Source of the DNA: Mesocentrotus franciscanus
Taxonomy: Eukaryota > Echinodermata > Echinoidea > Camarodonta > Strongylocentrotidae
Length of the DNA stretch: 64,000 bases
Direction: 5' to 3'
NCBI GenBank assembly: GCA_037976565.1
Contig: CP137674.1
Coordinates: 34,254,618 to 34,318,617, forward strand
The notes below the pieces were generated by a model. It had not been told where the DNA came from. It was given only the letters and a program-made list of their open reading frames with translations, and searched no databases. The translations under genes and the position numbers were made by a program. Each line of letters opens with the position of its first letter. Position 1 is the stretch's first letter. Positions 57,765 to 64,000 of this stretch are shown here, piece by piece.

Positions 57765-57862
57765 AATACACGGGGGCGATGGGCGATTCGCCCCCGTGAG
57801 CTACATAATCGCCTCCGTCAGAGTGCTCACGGGGGCGATTGCAAAATTAAAAATCGCCCCCT
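57765..57862. repeat. CACGGGGGCGAT inverted-repeat cluster
   Basis: ACACGGGGGCGATGGGCGAT and its inverse ATCGCCCCC/TCGCCCCCGTGAG alternate over about 100 bp, forming hairpins. A related hairpin (AGCCCCCGTGAGAAGGCTCA) is at 58560-58595. They may be the ends of one 0.8-kb element spanning 57765-58600, but I could not define matching termini. Confidence 0.5.
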
Positions 57863-58224
57863 GGAAATATAGAATAAAGATTATCTTTTCTGTTATAACT
57901 TTCACACAATATTGAGTTTCAACTTAATATGTATTTCAAACCTTAAACCATTGAAATGGAACTATGGAAGTTAGATTAGCGTGCAGGATTTCTCGCTCAT
58001 ATTTTTCGGTGTCTAGAGGCCGCCATATTGTAAACAAATGTGCGCCGCAAGAGGGCGCTATATTTCCCATCTCCACATCAGATTCTCTATGACTGTATTA
58101 CCGATACAAACAACGGAACCTCGCGGTGCAGTGCGACCGTCAGCAGCGGCTATACCGCGCCGGTAGTAGCGGCCGGTGTTCACGCTGCCGCCCCATATCT
58201 GCTGAAGCTAGAGGCGATCGCGCA

Positions 58225-58460
58225 AGGACCGAAACATAGAGAAGTTTTTCGTTGTGACAAAATATTGAGAAGGAGAGGAAGACCAAAGATGTTGTGGAAG
58301 GATATAGTAAAGACTAAAGAAAAAATGTAATAAGGTACTGCTTTGAATGATAAGAGGGAATGTGCAGAATGGGAAGAAATTGAGAGAATGTCATCTCGGG
58401 ATGAAAGTCGACAGTATAACCCCTGTAACTTGTAAAGTTGTAAGAGGGAAATGCCGACTT
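58225..58460 (+). mobile_element. LINE C-terminal relic
   Basis: A plus frame reads EVFRCDKILRRRGRPKMLWK followed by DIVKTKEKM and stops. The RGRPK-W-D-V-K block is common at the C-terminus of LINE ORF2 proteins of the RTE-like type. Further on, ALNDKRECAEWEEIER in another frame fits the same ending. It is dead and very short. Confidence 0.5.
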
Positions 58461-58816
58461 AAATAAATGATAATAAGTGGCGGATCTACGGGGAGGGGCC
58501 GGGTTTACCCCCCTTGGGCTGCCAAGTGAAAATGTGATGTGCATGGAAAAACGCCATCATGAGCCCCCGTGAGAAGGCTCACGGGGGCCCTTTTTTTTTT
58601 GGAAGACCCCCCGTGGACAAAAAATTAATTTCAGCCCTGCCCTTTAATCATTTAAGAATTTTTTTTTGTTTCTTCTGCAGTGGTTAATACACACAATACT
58701 TCCTCAATTGAAAAAAGTTGCCTACATTACAATACGTAATTCGGCTTTCAGTCATTTGGTTTTCTCATGGATACTTTGGTCACTGATCACGTTGGTAATT
58801 CGTAATCAAATTAGTC

Positions 58817-58868
58817 ATGGATTTTGTGAGGATAATGTTTGGTGTTGTAATGCTGTATGTTCATGGAG
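58817..58868 (+). CDS. Signal-peptide exon of the plus-strand Tie-like gene
   Basis: ATG at 58817 encodes 17 residues with hydrophobic core MFGVVMLYV, ending GGAG|GTAAGC in phase 1. Cleavage near VHG-AS is plausible. It is short but matches the phase of the Ig1 exon 386 bp downstream. The upstream TTTGTTTCTTCTGCAG at about 58680 could be the acceptor of a leader intron. Confidence 0.7.
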
Positions 58869-61800
58869 GTAAGCGAATACAGTTGTAAAACACGGGAATC
58901 TCCTGATGTCGTAGATACATGAAGTATTATGTTTGTATATGGCGAATGACGGTTATCATTTCAGCAGTTTATTTAAAACGCTGATGATAACTAGGTTTCA
59001 AATTGGCTTTGTATAATAATTGATTGAAATTATGGTGGTGTAAACAGCGTTTTGAAGATATTTCACATATAAGCTCTCACATTAAAACCGTTTTCCTTAT
59101 TAAAAATGTACATGAACGTCATAGCGGAAAATTAAGGAATTTGGTCGATTTGGGCTCTCAGATCTAGATGCTGCTTATACGGTCTGATCTTTTTCGTTCC
59201 TTCCTTGATTAATGTCGATCAATTTTCACAGGTGTTCATCTGTTTAATTTTCAGCATCGGCATCTGTTTATATATCTACCACTAGTAGAGGATATACAAG
59301 TACAGAGACTGGTAACCCTTTCTTTGAGTGCTACAGGAGTTCTCCTTCTTTGAATGCTTCTGTGTCTATAGGGAGGTATGTCTATGTATACAATAATAGA
59401 GATGGTATAAATGACCCAGCTAATGCTGATCCGCCAACCAGTGTTGCTTTTAATGCTGGTAATCCACCAAATCAAGCCTACAGAATAGATCTTGAGACAA
59501 CCAATCACAGGTCGTATGGTGCCTTCTACTGTGCTGCATCCCTGAATGGAGAACGCTCAGTTGTACCGACAGTCTTCTTGAGATCTGATGGTAATAATCG
59601 TTCATCGTATTCAGACTTTATTAGATAAGAGAAGCCTCGCGATTGAAGCTACCAATTTTTTTCTCACTTTTGTTCCTTGCAAAGTCCAGCATGCTTATTG
59701 TAACGCATATTGAAGCATGCATGCTTACTGTTATTGACTTTGAAACAGTATGCATAATATAGACTAATTAATGAGGGTATTGTTTGATTTGTGATTGTTG
59801 ATGCGAAATTCTAAACTACCTTTTTAGTGACTTTCAAAGTATCCACTTTTCCCTTCTAGAGATAGAGCAGAGGTCTTGTCCATCATTAGTATTGGAGCCA
59901 ATTTCTACACGCGCCCCCCCCCCTCCCCGGTAGCAATGTTTGTTCATTCATAAAAGTTGATAAAAGGAAGCGTGTCTACTCCGGTTGTCTTTAAATTTCA
60001 AATTGATTTTTCTGTTTTCTTTTTTAACAGCGAACTTTCGGTAAAGGGTTAATAAAATCGTATTTCTATTATTGTCTTTATATTTTTTATTACAAGGGAC
60101 CAATTATTTGGCATAATCTCCCAACTAATCTCAAGATTAGTAAGACCGTTAAACAGTTCAAATGATTAGTAAAACAACACCTCCAGAACTCATAAATTAT
60201 GAATATTTTGTTGATGTTTCTATCTTTTCTTCCTTATCATTTTTTAAGTTTTATTTTGATATTATGATATTTTTGTTATTTTCTTACAATGTATAATATG
60301 TTATGTGTAAACTTGTCAAGGGGTCATTTTTAATATAAAGCCAATTAGTGCTTTTCATGATCCCGCCACTATTATTCATATGAATTTGTTGTTAATTTGT
60401 AAATTATTTTAAAGTGGAAATAAATTGAATTGAATTGAATTGAATATATGAAACTGAAGTTAATTTACGACTGGTTTGATATTGTGGGAACCATTGAACA
60501 CAATTTGTTGTATCCTGATACCTCAGTCACACCGCCAAACCAACTCCACACCGACTCCAAACCGACCGATTATTGACCATTTAGGGTAATGTAATGTATT
60601 GGTCGGTATGTTGTTGATCTGGTGTCGGTCTTGTCGGTGTGACTCTGGTATTATGTTGTGTTGTATCGTATAATATTCCATTCTTCTTCTTTTTCTTCTT
60701 CTTTTTTTTTCTTCTTTTTTCTTTTTTTCTTTTTCTTTCTTCTTCTTCTGTTATCATATTACATTCATGGTCATGATAGTTCGTCCATTTCGTTTTCAGC
60801 TAAGTTTGTGCCCACAAGTGGCAGGTTTTCAAAGACTGTCAACAAGGGGGATGTGAACGTTACGGTTGATTTTACTGAGGTTACTCCTACGGTGGGAGAA
60901 AACAAGAACTGGAGGTTTAATACAACTGACCCTGCTGAAACTATCTCTGCTGGCACGATCTTTAGGGAATTGACTGTCTACACAATTACAAGAGAGGTAG
61001 ATACCTCAAATGGTGGTGTTTATGAGCTTCATTTGGACCGCGAGAGGAGTTTTGCAAGAGCTGGACTTCTTAGACTGATCGTTAGAGGTAATTAATTGAG
61101 TCATTGTACTACTATATGGGTATGGGTAAGCAATATAAGGGTATTCACGTTATTACCATTTAACCCTCATGATAATTCTACGTGCTTCCCTCAGAACAGT
61201 TTCCAACTAATTTACTCATTTTCCAATTTATCCAAAAATTATTTGATTTGATTTGATTTGATTTAGTGGTTTCTGCATCTTTTTTTTTCATCATACATTT
61301 TCATGAACATAGTATGGTTTGATACAATATTTCATATGTCTATATACAGAAAATATACGAACTAAAACAAATATATTGAAAGCATAATTAACATTGGATT
61401 GATACAATATTTCATATGTATATAATTGTATACAGAAAACATACGAAATTGAACAAAAATATTGAATGCATAATTAACATACATTAAATGCAGGAGGGCT
61501 ACAGCATAAGCAAAGTAGCTTGATGTGCCCGCAGCCCTCAACTTAGATACAAGAATATAAATAAAAAACCAGAAGAGTGACTTGCAGAGAAGAAAAGGAT
61601 AGGGAGAGAAGGAGCGTTGGTTTTCTTTTAATACAATAAAACTAATACATCTGCTGATTGAATGCAGGTTCATTCATGGATGGATAAACGATGCTAGGTA
61701 ATGGACGATTACACATTATTGGTACACACAAACGTGAATATAATAGAATGACACATGACAGGATCAATATTTAGACAACAACATAGTTTTAACCGCCTGA

Positions 61801-63893
61801 ATTTGAATGTATATTTTATGTGTAAACGTAATATGTCTTGTAATATGCCTTTCATACAATATAGTTTCTGTTGTGCTTTACATTAAAGTGACCTGGACGT
61901 GTTGTGTATTCCTCTTTGATTTTAAATTATAGAGATTATATTGAAATGTAAAGTTTGAGAAGTAGTTACCTTTAATATTCCAGAAAATGTGATGAAAGCG
62001 TCGATCAAACTTGAAAATTGTGCTTCAGATATACACACAACTCAAAAGCTTCACTTTCTATTAGTTTAATTCTCCTTTATCATTTATGACTATTGTACTT
62101 TGCATTTTGGAATTTGTGATCTATTTTAATGTTTTTAACTGGAACAGTGGCGTATCTGGACATATGTTTGAGGAAATTCGTGGGGGCTTCAAAATATACA
62201 CCGTCCAGCGTTGTCTACGAAGTCACATTTCGACCGCACAGAAAAGTTCTCCACAAATATCCATAACCTTTCAGTATTTAGGATCAGTTTGGGGATTGCT
62301 TACCTTGCAATAATGTCCTAATATGGGCGAAAACCCCAAATTGAATTGAAATGAGTTGAGTTTAATTGAATTGATTGAATTGAATTCAATTCAATATGCC
62401 TAAATTAAAATTTAAGATAACAGCTTCGTTCCTGTCCATCGAAAAAGAACTTGATGTGTGGTCCACAATTACCTTTAGCATTTATTTATCATAATTCGAG
62501 TACGAGAAATTTGGAGAGCCATCCAATTCATTGGACTTTTTGTTAGATTCTTCCACACTAACATAACAAGAACGATAAATCTCAATTTTGTTCTCTACCT
62601 TTCCCAGAACTCAACCTTCTATTTGTGCACCACTAACTACTGTTATGAATATTTTCATTTCAGGGTGCATTTCTAAGGGGGCGAGGGGCTCAAGCCTCCC
62701 TATTTGTTAATGGAGTCCCCATCCCCGCCAACCAAAATAATACCCCCGAAGATGGTCTAAGGGGCGCATGGCATGGTAATCATCCTAGAAGGCACGTACA
62801 TCATACTTTGAATGGATTGTGGAGGTTATAATATCGATAGTGATACATGTATTTATCCAGTTAAGTTTTTTTCTTCAAGGCAGAGATACCCGTGTAAGTT
62901 ATGTAATTCAAGAGTACTCGTTGAAAGAGTGCGTTCGAGGAAAGTAGGTATAAAATATTGCCGTTGTATTGGTGTTTAAATTTCAGCATGTCCTGCCGGT
63001 CGCTATGATGTATCTAGTGGATGTACCCGGATATGTCCATCATGTTACAACGGAGGAATCTGTCATGATCAAACAGGGATATGCATCTGTCCTCCAGGAT
63101 TCCAGGGAGATGGATGTGAAATGGGTAAGATCTTAAATAATAGATATTTTATGATTGTTTTAATTTTGCAAGAGCAATTGCCAATCGTAATACTCAATAC
63201 TTATAGGACCAAATTGAAATATCCTCATAACCTATAGAGACGTCGGACCAGTAAGACTCATAAGACCAAAGACGAATAAACACAATTTGTCTTACGTCCT
63301 AATGTACTGATGAAAACTGTAACATATTCCGTATGGGAATACATTTTATCGTCTATTAAAAGAACTATAAAACTGTAAATGGATAGTACTTTTATCTTCA
63401 TATATCTATAATGAGAAACAAATTGTTTCTACAATGATTTTTTGTTGTACTTTCAAATTCAAATCAAATATGCAGCTTGCGGTTTAAATGGCTTCGGTCG
63501 TAATTTCTAATACAGATGTAATCATAGCCCTGATCATGTCATGTCCCTAATCATAAACCCACCCCGTGTCACGATTCTATGTGCTTCTCTGGAATGTAAT
63601 GACATATAATAGGTAGCCGGGTTGTTGAAAGTAAATTGATCCAAATCCAAAGTTGTGCCTGTAATGTTGTTAGTAATTGAAATAGTTACAAATTTAAAAA
63701 TAACCTTTATCTTCTTTGTCTAACACACTATATCTAGCGTGCGGTGGAAATCGCTATGGTCGTAATTGCGAGTATAGATGTGACTACGAGATTTCAGATG
63801 ATAGGACAGCATGTAGTGGACTTCAGGTGTGTGTGCCTGATCCCTATGGATGTTCATGTACACCAGGATACAAAGGATTGGACTGTACTACAG
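58817..63893 (+). CDS. Tie-like receptor gene without lectin domains (Ig-Ig-EGF-EGF), 3' part off the right edge
   Basis: Exons 58817-58868, 59255-59590, 60800-61087, 62987-63124 and 63738-63893 join in frame (970 nt, all phase 1). Domains: signal peptide (VRIMFGVVMLYVHG), Ig1 with FFECYRS and GAFYCAAS, Ig2 ending LLRLIVRG, EGF1 with CPSCYNGGICHDQTGICICP, EGF2 with CVPDPYGCSCTPGYKGLDC. Order, exon borders and phases equal those of the minus-strand gene downstream of its CTLDs. By family it is probably an angiopoietin-receptor-like (Tie) protein; membrane and kinase exons would lie beyond 64000. A polypyrimidine-AG at 58660-58680 may end a 5' UTR intron. Confidence 0.85.
59255..59590 (+). CDS. 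Ig1 exon of the plus-strand Tie-like gene
   Basis: This 336-bp exon has acceptor TTTAATTTTCAG and donor GATG|GTAATA. It encodes about 112 residues with Cys in FFECYRSS and in YGAFYCAAS, the Ig B/F pair. An IGRYVYVYNN strand lies between. It is paralogous to 5458-5778 on the other strand. Confidence 0.85.
60097..60445 (+). mobile_element. LINE 3' relic with (TTGAA)n tail inside the intron
   Basis: A plus frame reads GPIIWHNLPTNLKISKTVKQ then FK, the WN-LP-L-S-V-FK ending of many LINE ORF2 proteins. An AT-rich 3' UTR follows, closing in AATAAATTGAATTGAATTG near 60440. It is a 5'-truncated insertion between the two Ig exons. Confidence 0.6.
60685..60755 (+). repeat. TTC-rich polypyrimidine tract
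   Basis: A run of TTC/TTT units lies about 45 bp upstream of the Ig2 acceptor at 60798. It lengthens an apparent open frame into the exon (from 60658) but is intronic, since the splice acceptor CGTTTTCAG follows. Confidence 0.8.
60800..61087 (+). CDS. Ig2 exon of the plus-strand Tie-like gene
   Basis: This 288-bp exon has acceptor CGTTTTCAG and donor AGAG|GTAATT. It encodes about 96 residues from AKFVPTSGRFSKTVNKGD to RLIVRG, with NWRFNT as the C-strand Trp and SNGGVYELHL as the F-strand remnant. Like its paralogue 4622-4903 it lacks both canonical Ig cysteines. Confidence 0.8.
61240..61560 (-). mobile_element. Retroelement 3' end with (CAAAT)n tail
   Basis: On the minus strand the sequence ends in CAAATCAAATCAAATCAAAT (61241-61265). 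Its body holds a duplicated block of about 75 bp (TTGATACAATATTTCATATG at 61319 and 61398). No coding part remains. It lies in the intron between Ig2 and EGF1. Confidence 0.5.
62325..62400. repeat. (ATTGA)n tract
   Basis: Degenerate AATTGAATTGA repeats, probably the tail of another retroelement copy with the same unit as at 60420. The upstream 62086-62320 shows no recognisable coding sequence. Confidence 0.7.
62987..63124 (+). CDS. EGF1 exon of the plus-strand Tie-like gene
   Basis: This 138-bp exon has acceptor TAAATTTCAG and donor ATGG|GTAAGA. It encodes CPAGRYDVSSGCTRICPSC, NGGICHDQTGICICPPGFQG and DGCEMG. It is a clear Tie-type first EGF, paralogous to 3145-3279. Confidence 0.88.
63476..63600 (+). 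pseudogene. Decayed EGF exon (copy of EGF2)
   Basis: After a good acceptor (CAAATATGCAG) the sequence CTTGCGGTTTAAATGGCTTC then GGTCGTAATTTC parallels the start of the live exon at 63738 (TGCGGTGGAAATCGCTATGG then TCGTAATTGC). It has TTC for the second Cys codon and a TAA at 63508. The remainder (CNHSPDH in frame, then decay) has no usable donor. It is a duplicated EGF2 exon that has died. Confidence 0.65.
63738..63893 (+). CDS. EGF2 exon of the plus-strand Tie-like gene (CVPDPYGC module)
   Basis: This 156-bp exon has acceptor ATATCTAG and donor ACAG|GTATCT. It encodes CGGNRYGRNCEYRCD, CSGLQVCVPDPYGCSC and PGYKGLDC. It is paralogous to 2110-2259 and is the last exon visible before the right edge. 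Confidence 0.88.
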
Positions 63894-64000
63894 GTATCTA
63901 ACCAATTGATCTTCACTCATTTGGCACAACTCGAAAAATAATAATTATAATAAAAAAAATAATATTGTTCTACCCAGAATAGCCTCATCGGTATTCATAA

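Overview
This window looks like nuclear DNA from an invertebrate deuterostome, most likely an echinoderm such as a sea urchin. It has small exons (about 50-340 bp) in large AT-rich introns, EGF exons of Tie-receptor type, metazoan C-type lectin exons, LINEs carrying PHD fingers, a Penelope-like element with a GIY-YIG domain, tRNA-derived SINEs and many foldback elements. I recognise no prokaryotic, organellar or viral gene. The species call is inference; the intron/exon structure and domain families are read from the sequence.

Layout. (1) 348-21459, minus strand: one gene I can assemble from 20 exons into an open frame of 998 codons plus one base, with every junction in phase. It encodes a signal peptide, four C-type lectin-like domains (CTLDs), two Ig-like domains and five Tie-type EGF modules, and it runs off the left edge. 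Its introns hold MITEs, SINE-like sequences, LINE relics and microsatellites. (2) 21472-42310: mostly repeats. These include a roughly 957-bp palindromic foldback array, a TTAA-flanked MITE, a SINE, several degenerate LINEs and a rearranged Penelope-like element. The stretch also contains two orphan signal-peptide exons, minus 29996-30065 and plus 38846-38921. (3) 41391-47760: a foldback element split by a 5.9-kb unit with 22-bp terminal inverted repeats and a 7-bp target duplication. That unit carries a LINE whose endonuclease half is on the minus strand and reverse-transcriptase half on the plus strand. (4) 49111-51995, minus strand: a broken copy of the first two exons of the lectin gene. 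(5) 52696-56133: two large foldback elements. (6) 58817-63893, plus strand: a second Tie-like gene without lectin domains (signal peptide, Ig, Ig, EGF, a decayed EGF exon, EGF), running off the right edge.

The two receptor genes share their Ig-Ig-EGF order, exon boundaries and phase-1 junctions. The left gene therefore looks like a Tie-like receptor that gained a block of four CTLDs between signal peptide and Ig1 by phase-1 exon shuffling, or the right gene lost it. Spare phase-1 signal-peptide exons and a partial lectin copy suggest a locus growing by duplication, perhaps with alternative promoters. The transmembrane and kinase parts, if present, lie outside the window, so signalling function is inference from the Tie family.
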